Below are positions 47,081-59,111 of a stretch of DNA of 64,000 bases, one piece after another. The notes beneath the pieces were generated by a model. It saw only the letters and a program-made list of their open reading frames with translations, had not been told where the DNA came from and did not search any database. Source of the stretch: Heterohyrax brucei (lineage: Eukaryota > Chordata > Mammalia > Hyracoidea > Procaviidae). How positions within the stretch are numbered: position 1 is the stretch's first letter; the number at the start of each line of letters is the position of its first letter. The stretch is from NCBI GenBank assembly GCA_028571685.1, contig CM053140.1:22363501-22427500 (forward strand), written 5' to 3'. Both the position numbers and the translations under genes were made by a program.

Positions 47081-49850
47081 GCACTGAAAACCCTAGGGAG
47101 CACAGGTGTCCTCTGACACACACAGGGTCACTATGGTCAGAATGTCCTGGATGGTGACTGGTTTCTTTTCTCACCTTCTCTCTGCTCCGTGTGTCCTCTC
47201 TCCCACTAAAGGTAAGTCTGTGTGACTCACTACAATTCCAGGTGGTGGGAGGAGGAGCATATAATGTCATGGCCAAAAAAGCTGTGAATTCTCTGCCTTG
47301 TTGTCAGTAGCTGTATTGTGGGTTCAGCCCACCATTGTGTATCTGTTAATTTGACACTAGTTTCTGGATGTTGTCGATGTCAACAGTTAAGGAGCAAGGG
47401 TCATCTCTGAGTGTGAGGTTTATGGAGGAAGCTGGCCAGGAGAGGGCATGGACCATGTACTGAAGTTAGGATGCCAGAGCAAGTTAAACAGAGTTAGTGG
47501 ATTGATGTACTTTTAGAGTAGATGTCAACTGTATTATATACTTTATTGTTTTCTGTCTCTGATTCCTGTTTTCGGTAGGGGACCACCTGCTCTATCATCC
47601 CTGCGCTAGGAGAAATTCTTATACCACAACCATTACAGGAAATATAATGTGCATCATCTGCAATCAGTCTGATGAAAAAGGACAAGTACTGTATGAGATC
47701 ACTACCATAAGGACTTCAGAAAAGGTTAAAGCACAGAAGATAATAATCTTTGATGGTTACAAGGGTGGGGCGGGAAGGAAAGGGGTATTCATAGATTAGA
47801 CAGCAGACAGGAATTAGGTTAGGTAAAGGGAATGACAGCATACAGTGGAAGGGAGGTTAGCACAACTGGATCATACCAAAACCTAAAAGGTTTTCAAAAT
47901 GAAACCCAATGTTTTGAAGGACAGAGCAGCAGGAACAGCCACCTGGGGACCACAGTTTCTGGGGATATCTAGGCTAATTAGCACAATTAAGCTGTTTCAA
48001 GAAAATGTTCTGCATACCACTTTGGTGACTGGCATCTGGCCTCTTCAAAACTACCAAGTGTCCATCTAGGTGGCATCAACTGGTCCAATCCACCTGGAGC
48101 AGTGGTGAATAAAGGACATCAAAGAAAAGCAGAAAACACAAACCCAGCATACAGAAGGGACGACGTGATCCAGAGACTTCAACAGCATGAGAGAGGAGAA
48201 CTGGATGGTACTGGGCCACCACCAGTGGCTGCACTGACATGGAACACAAGGTAAAGTCCCTGATGTAGCAGGAGGAAGACGGGTGTGCAAATAAGAACTC
48301 TACTAAAACACCACATGCTATCAAAACGTCTACATTTGATGGTCTGTCAGACAGAGGGTTCACTCAAGATATGGCCCCTACACTCTCTGTTAGCGCAGAG
48401 CCAAAAGAGGACCAAAGACAACTCTTCAGACAAAGACTGGACTGTAAGACACACAGTGATGCTGGCAAAGAGGGTGCGTCTTGGCTTAAACATACACACA
48501 AGGTTGGCTGAGCAGTTCCTCTCCAGAGGTGAGAGGACAGTGCAGGGGGACAGGAGTTAGTTGAATGGATATGGGAAATACAGGGTGGAAAGAAAGAGTG
48601 TGCTGTCACAGGGTGGTGGGGGTGAGAGCGGTTAGGCTTGCCCAGTAATGTGTGCTTGGGGTTTTACACGGCACATTGATTTGGATTGTATACTTTTACT
48701 TACAGGACAATAAGAGAGTTAAAAAGAGAGAGACAGAGTGAATACCAAAGCAGAGAGATCTTACAAGCAATAAGAAAGAACAGCCAGGAGCAGAGAACCG
48801 TCCTCAGAACCTGGGATCTTAGCACTAAGGATCCCGTGGAAATGCGAGACAGAAAGATCAGGAAGTTTGGGCAGAGAAACAACAGTAGGAGACCGTTGCG
48901 GGCTCTCTGGCCCAGAGAGGAAGAAAGCTTGCTGGTGGAGTAGGGTGCCTCTGGCAATCATCAGCACCTAAGTTCTGTGTGGGAGGCAATGAATTACTGA
49001 AACCAGTAGAGGAAGTACAGAGTGCCGCGAACGGACAGGTGGTGTCAGAACTGGCCAAGATGGATGAGAGAAGAGACAAATCTGAATTCTGCCTCACAGT
49101 CATGTTCTGAACCACTAACATCTATTTGATCACATCCATTACTTTCCTGATCCACAACCAAACTGTATCTAAGCCTCCTCACATTCTTCCTGACTTTCTT
49201 CCTAACAAGCACCCACCTGATGTCCTTCATTCACTGTTGACATCTCCAAAAATCTATCTGGAGCCCAGGAACTGGAGTGTTCTATTTTAAATCTCAGATA
49301 CACTCTGCCCTATCTCTGCTGAATACCCAACAGTGCCTGTCTACTGGCCTTCAAAAAACGCAGAGTAGTCAGCCCAGTTCTAAAGGACCTGCCTGCCATG
49401 GCCTCCTCCAACGAGGCTCACACCACCCCCAAATCCCAACGCATGGTTTCTTTTTGCTGCTTCGGTAATCCCTGACTTTCATTAAGGAATGCAGATACTG
49501 AGAGCTCTGCTCCCTCAGGGATTTACACACTAATATTTCCCGAATGATTCTTTCCACCCTGATCCATCTCAGATGTCATCAGCTCTACTCAACCATGTAT
49601 GGAGCTGAGTCTAACTAATTTTTTGACTCTTTCCTTAAATAATCTGCAATCTATCCTGACTCTCAGGATAGGTCCTTTTAGTAAAGCTATTAGATGTCCC
49701 TGGTTTTTCATTATTTATTTAAAACTGTCTTCCATGTGAGACTGTAAACCTATGGGCAGACTCTCTCTGTATTGTTTTCTTGTTCTTTCTGGCCTGTGTC
49801 ACTGATGGTTAAGGACACACACAGATTATCACCTGCTGTATGTACTCTTA
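47081..49850. other. Unassigned, no gene seen
   Basis: Unique-looking or old repeat sequence. Frames are short and unrecognisable. No splice-bounded open frames stand out on either strand. Confidence 0.3.
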
Positions 49851-50005
49851 GGAAACCCTGGTGGCACAGTGCTTCAGTGCTACATCAACTAACCAAAAAG
49901 TTGGCAGGTCAATCCCACCAGGTGCTCCTTGGAAACTTTATGGAGCCATTCGACCCTGGTCTACAGGGTCACTATGAGACAGCATTGACTCGATGGCAAT
50001 AAGTT
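49851..50005 (+). mobile_element. AfroSINE
   Basis: Sense copy: ggaaaccctggtggcacagt head, ggcaggtcaatcccacc B box, tccttggaaactttatgg body, gactcgatggca tail. Confidence 0.92.
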
Positions 50006-51563
50006 CAGGCTCTTTGGGCATACACTCTTGAGCAGTACTATGCAAATGGAAGTTTCACTGAAGGCACATAGGTTCTCTTTCTCAACAGTGCACAAAGGTA
50101 GACACTTGCCCTATGTGGCTACCAAGCACTTGAACTCCACTCGTTCTTCTGAATCAAAAGGGTGTGAAAGTTGCCATCATCACAACGGAGAACTTGAGAG
50201 CTTGGTTCCTGCAAACCTGTAACACAGGATATACAGAGCTTGGAAAGGGAACACTCAGTCCAGCTGGGTTGTGTTTACATTATGAAAGTCTACCTCAACT
50301 GGCAGGAGGGGCACTATCAGAGAAGGTGACATCTGAAGTGAGTCCATGAGATGCCTAAGGTTACAATGTTTTCTTCAATCAGAGGAAATACCTAGTGCAA
50401 AGGGTGAAAGGCAAAGAAAATCTTCACCTCAGTGAAAAGTCTTAAAAAGTGTACTGTGCCTCATGACACGGGGCCTCTGGATTTCACCCCAAACAGCATT
50501 TCTACCAGCATTTTACCAAGCATCAGTTTCCTTTACAGAGATAGATACCTTAAGGAGGAAAGAGCCTCTCTTCTTCCCAAGATCCCAGTTGGACTGCAGA
50601 TATTATTTAGAGGAGGAACAATCAGCTAATACTCGACAACACATCTTCTGGATCCAGTCTCAAGGTGTTCTTAGGGTGGGGTAGAGCCACAGAGAGACCA
50701 AGTGGGATGCTGCTCCCAAAACACCTAAAGTGTGGAAGCGGTTTTAGAATTTGGTAATGCTTACAGCCTGGGAGACTTTGTGTGTGCCTAACAGGAAAAG
50801 CCTAGATTGTCAAAGACAAAGCTGACGAGGCTCCAAAGGAAGTCAGGACGGCCATACGTCAATTCTCTCTCAGTTGTAGAGAACACACAGGATGCCAGCA
50901 AGAGAACGCTGCTAGAAAGATGCATGTTAAATGGGCTTCTGGTGAGGCTTTAAAAGAAGATGACAAACACAGGGTGGGTCAGTGGAAGAAAGCAGATGCT
51001 TTTTACACACGAAGAACTCGTCTGAATTACCTTCCAAAGTTTGGTGGCAGGCAAACTTTTAAGTGATGGATTTCCATAATTAGCTGAGGAGGTTTCTCAG
51101 GAAGATCATAAAAGAGCAGCGTGGGATCTCCTTGATGCCTAGAGTGAAAAGTAAGGAGAAAGAAATGGACTTAAAAATGAACTGTGCAAAATTAAAACAA
51201 AACTTAAAGACATGGAAACTTCTGCTATACAAAGGACATGTAGTCTAGAATTTTCACCAAGCATACGGCTGCACCATCTTTTGTAAAAGAGATTAAGCCA
51301 GTCACTGATGACTCTAACCAACTACCAGAGCAGCAAAGTCATCAGATAAGGCAGAAGGGGACAGAGAAGGAACAAATGGAAACAACACTGTCTGTCTCTT
51401 TGAGTTGCATAGACAGCGAACTGGTCAAAGGAGCTACAACTCTTGACTTTCAGGAAAAGCACAGGGCCATGCTTGGAGCATTCCAAACATCAGCAGACAT
51501 GCTGGAAGGAGCACGGGAAACAGGCAGGGCCACCTCAGCTTCACAGTATAGAGTTGCAGCCTT
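50006..51563. other. Unassigned, no gene seen
   Basis: Nothing recognised with confidence. Confidence 0.3.
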
Positions 51564-52522
51564 TGTTATAGTTACCTAGTGCAGCTTTAATGAAAATACC
51601 ACAAGCAGATGGCTTTAAAAAAGAATTTTGCTTTAGATTTTTATTATGATTAAGTACACAATCCAAGTCAATTTTGCACACCCGCCTCTGTACAACGCTA
51701 TCTGCTCTGCCTACCCTGTGACAGCACACTCCTCCTTCTCACTCTTTACTACTAGTATTCTCCCAGTGAGCACCTGTCCCCTCCTCTCCACCTTTTCCTC
51801 TCTCCTCTACAAAGAAATCGGCAGTGCAGCCTTCTAGAAATGGGTAACACCATAAAGTGCACACACCACATGCTCACTCTGTGTCCCCAAATCCAGTCCA
51901 TTCTTAGTCTGAAGTGTTGACCTCAGTGCTGGTCTCAGGTCTGAGGCAGCAGCAAGTCTAGGGACCATGTTTCCAGGGGACCCTCCAGGTTTTCAGACCA
52001 TCTCTTCTGGTGTTTTAGTAGAGCTCTTCACCTGCACATCTCTTTTTCTCCTTTATGTCAGGGACTCTATATCGTGTTTCCTATCAAGAAAAATTTTATT
52101 GGTCACATCCAGTAAGTTAAAAGATCAAATTCATGGTGACAGCTCCTGGGGGAGGCTTCCTCTGCAGGCACTGGAGGAAGCTCCTCGTCCTCAATGTCCC
52201 CCTGGACTGGAGGCTTCTGAGGCACAGGGACCCTGGGCTTTTCCAAAGGATGCGCTCAGCTCCTGCCACTGCTTTTTGGTGGCATGAGGTCCTCAAATCT
52301 TAGCTTGCCTTCCTTCCTGTTATGTTCCAAGAGGCCACATCAAGCCACAAGACAATCCCACACATTAAGTTTTGCCCCACCAACTCAACTGTAGCCCATC
52401 CATCCTAATTAACATCAGAGAGACAGGGTCTACAACAGGAAAGACATTACACAATACCGGGAATCATGGCCTAGCTAAATGGCTACACAGATTTCGGGAG
52501 GAACACAATTCAATCCATGACA
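51564..52522 (-). mobile_element. Solo LTR, MaLR/ERVL-like, with an L1 end nested in it
   Basis: Antisense LTR (TGTTATAGTTACC ... ATCCATGACA) of the 75-593 family. Flanked by a perfect 5-bp duplication GCCTT (51559-51563 and 52523-52527). The LTR is split by an L1 3' end at about 51635-52085. Confidence 0.85.
51635..52085 (-). mobile_element. L1 3' end nested in LTR
   Basis: Begins with a T-rich run and follows the layout of the 3' UTR of L1 copy 1 (ccaaatccagtccattctta against ccaagtccaatccattcctg), but is clearly diverged. An older or different L1 subfamily. Flanked by similar A/T-rich sequence (aaaaaagaatttt and aagaaaaatttta). Confidence 0.65.
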
Positions 52523-52527
52523 GCCTT

Positions 52528-53182
52528 CTAGGTTTTAAAGAGTCAGATCTTCATCCACTCAGTTCTGGGGGATGGGATCACTGCCCAAAGCTGAGGTGAC
52601 AAGCTGCCATGCCCAGAGGGCCTTCTGGAGCTCAAGGCATGAAGCTGCCACTGACATGGATCAGGAGAATAGGATCCCTCAAACCAAGGGGCTTCAGGTG
52701 CCATCCTAGTGGGCCTGGAAGGTGCAGCTGAATCCCAGAGCCTAGGGTCCTCCACTGAGAATCCAGAGAGCATGTCCCACACTGCCAGAGTCCACAAGAC
52801 AGGAATAATTTCCAGATGGTACCAAAAAGCACAGGATTATTTTATAGCTTCGACAGCTAACATAAATTGTTCTGCTGGATTTTGAACTTGCTTGGTGCCC
52901 GCTATCCTTTTTTTTCCTTCAATTTCCCCCATTTGGAAGGGAAATGTTTACCTTGTGCCTGTGGCACCACTGTACTTCAGAAACAGTCTTTTAGATTCCA
53001 TAGGCCTACAGATTCAGAATTTGGCACCTGATAAAATAGTCCTAAAGTCTCAATTATGTTTGATAGACATGATTCAGAAGATGCGATTCTGGTCTTGGAG
53101 TTGATTTAAGATGACTCAGATAATGTGATGGGGTGATTCTGTTTTGTATGTTTCAAGGACATGAATTTGGAGGCCAATGTGT
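52528..53182. other. Unassigned
   Basis: No gene or repeat recognised. Confidence 0.25.
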
Positions 53183-53348
53183 GGAAGCAAACACTGATGG
53201 CATAGTGGTTAAGCGCTATGGCTGCTAACCAAACACTGAGCAGTTGAAATGCACCAGGCACTCCTCATAAGCTCTACAGGTCAGTTCTACTCTGCCCTAT
53301 AGGGTCACTATGTGTTGGAAATGACTCCACGGCAGAGGTTGTTGTTGT
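53183..53348 (+). mobile_element. AfroSINE
   Basis: Sense copy: ctgatggcatagtggttaag head, ctgctaaccaaacactgagc, tctgccctatagggtcacta body, ccacggcaga tail. Confidence 0.9.
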
Positions 53349-53361
53349 AAAGGGTGGAATC

Positions 53362-53750
53362 TGATGGACTGAACTGTGTTGCCCCCAAATCTGTGTTGTC
53401 AATCCTAGCCTCTATGCTATGGTTATAAGCCTATCTGGGAATGGGTGGTCTTAGTTATGTGAATGATGCAGGATTAGTGTAGGGCATTATCCTGAGTCAA
53501 TCTTTTTTGAGATATTAAAGGGATTAAATGAGCCAGCCAGAAATCAGAAATGGGGAAACGAGGTACCAAGCCACGTGAAGATCACCCAAGGACAGAAGTT
53601 CAAAGAAACAAAGACCAGAGCATGCACGTAGTCTTCTCCTAGAGCACCCATCAAAACTCAGACTTGAGTTGCCTAAATGGTAAGAAAAGAAATGTGTTTG
53701 TTCAAGCAACCCAGTTTGCTCTGTCTGTCACAGCAGTACTAGAGAACTAA
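53362..53750 (+). mobile_element. Old MaLR-type LTR
   Basis: Starts TGGACTGAACTGTGTTGCCCC and ends agtactagagaactaaa, the MLT/MST-like pattern; ttttttgagatattaaag marks the promoter region. More diverged than the LTR at 75-593. Confidence 0.65.
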
Positions 53751-53915
53751 AGGGACCCTAGTGGCACAGTGGGTAAGGGCTCAGCTGCCAATCATAAAGT
53801 CAGCAGTTCAAATTCACCAGCAGCTCCTTGGCAACCCTACGGGGCAGTTCTACTCTGTCTTACAGAATCCCTACAAGATGGTAGCTACTCAAGGGCACTC
53901 AACAAGGACAACTAA
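53751..53915 (+). mobile_element. AfroSINE
   Basis: Sense copy with ctagtggcacagtgggtaag head, cagcagttcaaattcaccag B box and ctacggggcagttctactct body. Confidence 0.9.
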
Positions 53916-53934
53916 CTGAATAAAATACTTTTGT

Positions 53935-54530
53935 AGCAAGGTTCACAGGAGTACTATTCAGAAGGGCTGAACAGTGGAAATAACTCAAATTCCCATCTGC
54001 AGATGCATGGATAAACAGTAAGTCCATATAATGGAGTACTATCCAGTCATAAAAAGAAATGAAGTTTTCATAAATGCTACAACATGAACCTTGAAAATAC
54101 TAAATGAAATGAGTCAGACACAAAACGACAAATATTTTATGAACTTACTTGCATGAAATACCTAGAATAGGCAAGTGTATAGAGACTGAAGTTTATTAGT
54201 GGACAAACCAAACCCACTGCCGTCGAGTCAGGTCTGATTCATAGCGACCCTATAGATCAGAGCACAACTGTCCCCCGGAGTTTCCAAGGAGCGCCTGGTG
54301 GATGTGATCTGCCGACCTCTTGGTTAGCAGATGTAGCACATGACACCACCAGGGTTTCTTTATTTTAGTAGTTACCGGGGGCTAAATGGAGGGAGGAAGT
54401 GGAGTTATAGCTGCAGCAGAAACCGGTTTCTGCTGAGGGTGATGGAAAAGTCTGGACACTGGTAGTGGCGATGGTTGTACACACAGCCAGAGTTAATGTT
54501 ACTAAACAGGGAAAAAAACTTAAAAAGGAA
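53935..54530 (+). mobile_element. Old L1 3' part, split by AfroSINE
   Basis: aaatgaaatgagtcagacac and agtactatccagtcataaaa are the familiar L1 ORF2-end/3' UTR phrases. It continues after the AfroSINE (54203-54359) with tagttaccgggggctaaatg and gatggttgtacacaca. Confidence 0.8.
54203..54359 (-). mobile_element. AfroSINE in the L1
   Basis: Antisense copy, well preserved: ctgccgtcgagtcaggtctg tail side, gtttccaaggagcgcctggt body, accaccagggtttct head. Confidence 0.93.
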
Positions 54531-54991
54531 AAAAATGTTACATTTATTTTACCAAACACATACAAATGCAAATTAGAGTGACATGAACATTAAGACACGA
54601 TCAAATAAATAAATAAAGCAACTTAGTGTCTTGGACTCAGTGTGTTAAGCAAAATGGGGAGAATTTAGATACCATGGCAACAAAGAGAGGAAAGTGGGTA
54701 TTTCCAGATTTTCATGCCCACCTTAGGCTGTACTCACCTATGAGAAAGTATAGCGTGCAAATGCACTCCACAAGGTCATCAAACCTTGGTCACCTTCTTA
54801 ATGTGAAAAAAAGAACTACTTCTAGGGTAAGAAAAAAAACCCAAAAACCTGAGAGTTGTAATTTTACACAGGTTAAAACAAAAAAGAGACTACGTTAACG
54901 GCATTTGAGTTAGCAATCATTTCACAAACTTGACACTTAAGACACTTCACCCATTTGAAATAAAATATATAGTTGCTCCTGGACCTTCTGG
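54531..54991. other. Unassigned
   Basis: A-rich in part; no gene recognised. Frame 54626-54898 is not a known family. Confidence 0.25.
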
Positions 54992-55188
54992 TGTTAGTTA
55001 CCGTGGAGCGGATTTCAACTGATGGTCACTGCATGTGTGCAGAGGACAACTTCTCCACATGGTTTTCAAGGGTGGGACCTTTGGTAACAGATCATCAGGC
55101 TTCTCTTCCAAGACATAGCTGGGTGGGTTTGAAGTCATGACCTTTCAGCTAGTAATCTTAACCATTTACGCCTTCCAGGGACTCCCTA
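54992..55188 (-). mobile_element. AfroSINE-related, older subfamily
   Basis: Antisense: catgtgtgcagaggacaact, acatggttttcaagggtg, gggtgggtttgaagtcatga (B box side) and ttccagggactcc head. A longer variant of the family. Confidence 0.65.
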
Positions 55189-55499
55189 CTTGGCTTTTTA
55201 TGATCTATATTTTCTCCTATTTTCTTATACTTACATTCCATAGATTGGAGAAATGTGTTTAGGACCTTCATTCTACATTACATTTAGTTTCAAGGGAAAC
55301 ATATTCTCTAGTCATACTACAGATGCCACACATTCTTTACTCAATTTAAGTGTTACTTCTTTATGTTCAAAACTCTAAATTACAATTCTCTAGAAGTTGC
55401 ACATTTCCCATTTATTTAAGGAAGGACTGTGTAAAATAATTATTACAAATGATGAGGTAACATTTGCAGTGATGCGGCATGGCTGCCAAAGAATGAGTG
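55189..55499. other. Unassigned
   Basis: AT-rich; nothing recognised. Confidence 0.25.
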
Positions 55500-55765
55500 A
55501 ATCCGTCTCAGAAGTAAACCTGAATGCTCCCTAGATGCAAAGATGACAAGACTGTATCTCACATAGTTTGGCCATGTTATCATGAGGGATGAGTCCCTGC
55601 AGAAGACCATCATGCTTGGTAAACTACAGAGAGATGGCTTGATACAATAACTACAATTAATGCAAGCATAAAAAAATGATTTGATAAAGCCACAGGCCAG
55701 TCAACATCTTGTCCTATTGTACACGGGGTCACTAGGGGTTGTAACTCAAGAGACAGTAATGTAAT
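55500..55765 (+). mobile_element. RTE 3' end, old
   Basis: gactgtatctcacatagttt, catgagggatgagtccctgc and gaagaccatcatgcttggta, then a worn tail (gtacacggggtcactagggg). Matches the 3' end of the RTE family at 44460-45590. Confidence 0.75.
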
Positions 55766-55794
55766 AATGTGTGACTGACCCTCGAGGATCTACT

Positions 55795-55880
55795 CAAGTA
55801 TTGTGATTTGTTCTGAGGTTGAACCACTGACCTTTCAATCAGCAGCTGAGTGCATCACCATAGCGCACCACCAACAGTCC
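55795..55880 (-). mobile_element. AfroSINE remnant
   Basis: gaggttgaaccactgacctt and cagcagctgagtgcatcacc match the B-box and head side of the antisense SINE. Confidence 0.5.
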
Positions 55881-56469
55881 TCTTTATAACATATGCCTCC
55901 CATTTGGCCCTCATTGTTACATTCACTATTATGAACCTGGCAATATGACTGCCTTTGGCTCCAAGAAGCCTTCAACCTCATAGCAAAAACTATGGCTGAA
56001 TCACCTGGATCTAAGCTGGCTCAGATCCTGTCTCAGCTAACCACTAAATTCTCTGACAATCACTGGGTGTTTGATCTTGATAAATCCCTCATCGGCCACA
56101 TTACACTGTATCTGCAGACCACGTAGGAATGGCCATATTGTTTGTCACATAATCATGATGAAAATATGTGCTTTATAGTCACAGAAATGCTAGGAAACGT
56201 GCCTGTTATTTGCCTCCTGACTTTGGGATAAATTTGAGACAGATATGGGGAAAGATGTAGCAGTCGGCTTCCAGAAAGATTACAGCCTTCCAAACCCTAT
56301 GGGGCAGGCCACACGGTCGCTACGAATCCAACCTGACTTCAGGGCAATCTTTTTATAAAATGTTTCTAAATCCACTTACTAATTTTCAACTCATGGTTTA
56401 AATTCATATCTTAAACTCCTATAGCCATTGAAAAAAACAGATACATACAAACCTCATCATCATCTTATT
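55881..56469. other. Unassigned, with a short SINE fragment
   Basis: 56276-56350 resembles the AfroSINE body and tail on the plus strand (aaaccctatggggcaggcc, gtcgctacgaatcc). The rest is not recognised. Confidence 0.3.
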
Positions 56470-57150
56470 TTGTGTATGAACAGCAACACTCAGAGCGCTA
56501 CCGCACACCAGACAGGGTGGGCGCAGGGTATTCAGAGTCCGGCCAACCAGCCTGAGCTTCCCGACTGTGTTTTTCAAAAAACGTCCAAGTTGATTCTACT
56601 GACCCGAAAAACCACTTTTCCTGAGCGCAGTCCCATGAGTTTACGCGTTACTGCACCCAGAGACACTGCACCATCCACCTACCACGCATCCAGCCTGTGG
56701 TAGTTAAGACAGCGGGTGTGCCCAGTAGCCTGGGAGCCACAAGGCGGCCGTTGAAGAAAGACGTTGGAGGGAGCTCCCCCAATGGAACACGCACCCTCCA
56801 GACACCTTTTCCCCTCTACACAGTCCAGCTAATGGCATGGCCCATGGCTCTCGAAGGGCAGAGAAACCAGTAATGTGTAAGACAGCAGGAGCACAGCCTT
56901 CAGCTCCGTGGGCTGTACTTGCTTCTGGACCAAGCAAAACACACACAGACCCAAAACCTCCCTCACACAAAATCTGCGGCTAGATCCAGCATGGCTGCCG
57001 GGCCGCAGATTAGCCCTTCCGCTTCCGGTTTTTGGCAATCCTGTCCTGCAACCTCATGGGCTCAGGACCCAGGCACAGAGGGCTCCACCTAGTGGCCGTG
57101 GAGTTCAGTGCCTTTCCCTTGGACTAAGGATCCACCTGCTGACGGCTTGA
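56470..57150. promoter_or_regulatory. CpG-richer segment, possible promoter
   Basis: About 25 CpG in the first ~560 bp by eye, unlike the flanks. Near 56990-57035 there is an ATGGCTGCC YY1-like motif, then two close TTCCG motifs (cccttccgcttccgg), the pattern of ETS sites. No exon assigned on either side. It could be an orphan promoter, the CpG island of a gene outside the window, or a retroelement 5' region. Confidence 0.3.
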
Positions 57151-57776
57151 CTGCCTCTGGAAACAAAAGCCTGAGTGTTCTGAAATGCCCACAACTTAAA
57201 GACAATTCAGAAGGCAAAGATTTCTAATATGCCCGGGTAGCAAAGGAAGATGTATTTGCATACTTCTCCATTTGACAGTTAATATCTACCCCTCATATAT
57301 ATTTGCCAGTCTTTAAAATTGTTCTAAGTGCCTCCTTTGGCTTCTCTTTCATGGTTTGTCTTCTCTTGCATACCAGGTGTCTTTCCTTAGGAACAGGCCA
57401 CTTACTCTGCAAACCCAGTCTGAATGCTGCAAGAGCTGAGGACAACTAAGATGGGTAATTTCCAGGACGAGAGGCAGGTAAGCACTGTTCTTTCTGAGAT
57501 TAGAATTGCCACCCCTGCTCTTCTTTGTTCATTGTTAGCTTGATATATATTCTTCCATCCTTTAATTTTCAGTTTGTTCCTGTCTTTAGGTCTCAAGTGA
57601 GTTTCTTGTGGACAACATATGGATGGGTTGTGTCTTTTGATCCAAGATGACACTCGGTGTCTCTTTACTGGAGCATTCAGTCTATTCACATTCAATGTAA
57701 TTATTGATAGGTATGTGTTCACTGCTGCCATTGTGGTATGTTTATTTTTATGTCGATGTTTTCTCTGTTGTTCTTA

Positions 57777-57983
57777 TTAGTCTGTTCTGGGACACTCTTT
57801 TGTGAGTTGATTTTTCACCTTTTTCAGAGCTGGTTTTATAGTTGTTGAGACTCGTGTGTTAGATTTCTTGAAATGGTAGGATACATCTTTGTTGTGCTTT
57901 ACAGCTGTCTCTATGAACCCCCTTAATAAACTATTTATAAACCCAATTTTAATTACTACCAGTCTGGTCATCTTCCTCTCCAT
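57777..57983 (-). pseudogene. Inter-ORF frame of L1 copy 2 (frameshifted)
   Basis: Counterpart of 16680-16946: same start (MERKMTRLVVIKIGF) and body. It differs by a Gly-Ala to Glu-Thr change and a 2-bp deletion that ends it early (ECPRTD). Over the remaining ~265 bp I count about eight substitutions relative to copy 1. Confidence 0.4.
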
Positions 57984-58151
57984 CTGGAAGGACTATAACG
58001 ACTGTAGTACATCCCTCTTTTTATTATGATGACACCATAGTTTTCATGATGATCACTAGATTGCTTCTTTCCAAATCAAAGCTGTGATTTACTTTGGAGC
58101 CTTCCCTAAATGAGTAGAGTATTGAGTAGTGTGTCGTTCTAAAATATAAAG

Positions 58152-59111
58152 TTAATGGTTTCGTTCTTCTAAGCCAAAGCCAAGAACTTCTTTCAGTATT
58201 TCTTGTAGTTTGGGTTTGGTTTTTACAAAGTTTCTTGAGTTTCTGTTTATCTGGGAATGTTTAATTTCATTTTCGTATTTGAAAGATAGTTTTGCAGGAT
58301 ATATAATTCTCGGTTGGAAGTTGTTCTCCTTCAAGACTTTGAATGTGTCATGCCACTGTCTCCATGCCAGCATGGTTTCTGCTGAGAAATCTGACGAGAG
58401 CCTACAGGGTTTCCCTCTGAATGTTAGCTTTGCCTTGAGTCTTGCTGCCTTTAAGAGTTGCTGCTTATGTTTCATTTTGTTAAGCTTGATTATAATATGT
58501 CTTGGAGTCTTTCTTTTGAGATCTATATTGGGTGGCGTACGATATGCATCTGAGATGTCTATATTCTCTTCCTTCATGATTTCTGGGAAGTTTTCTTTCA
58601 GCAACTCAGCAACAATACTCTCTGTGTTCTCAGATGTCTCACCCTGTTCACGGACTCCAATTAATCGAAGGTTGTTCCTCTTAATAGAGTCCCACATGCT
58701 TCTTAATGTTTCTTCATTTTTCTTGTTTCTTTTTTCTGATTTCTGCTCATAGACGGTGGCATCAGTAGCTCTGTCTTCCAAGTCAGAAATTCTTTTTTCC
58801 ATTTGTTCCATTCTGTTTTCTTGGCTTTGCATGGAAGTTTCTATGTCTTTGATTTTCTTCTTGATCTGCTGGATTTCAGAGTACTGGTGTTCCATCAGAT
58901 CGAACAACTTGCTTAATTTTTCATTTTGTTCTGCTGCATTTTGCATAAGGTCTAGAAGGGCTCTGTATATAATCAATTTGTATTCACTTCCTGATGCTTT
59001 CATAAAAGTGTCTTCATCTGGAAAACCCCTTGGTTGCTTTGTTTGGGAGCCTTCTGAAGCCATGAGTGATTGCTTGTATGCCACAACTGTCTGTTGCTTT
59101 TTGGGTCCTAT
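58152..59111 (-). pseudogene. L1 ORF1, near-intact, start codon lost
   Basis: About 319 codons open from GPKKQQ to GFGLEERNH: coiled coil, RRM and C-terminal domain all present. The position of the initiating ATG (59109-59111) reads ATA. Near the C-terminus a 1-bp deletion and a 1-bp insertion about 30 bp apart replace a short stretch (HSQINRNSRN instead of TFPDKQKLRD) and restore the frame. The Glu after EQKS is present, unlike copy 1. Plus-strand frames 58210-58752 and 58756-59115 are shadows. Confidence 0.9.

Noticed and set aside
49851..50005. tRNA gene from A/B boxes
   Set aside because: It is the tRNA-like head of an AfroSINE, followed by the SINE body and RTE-type tail; the other copies are the same.
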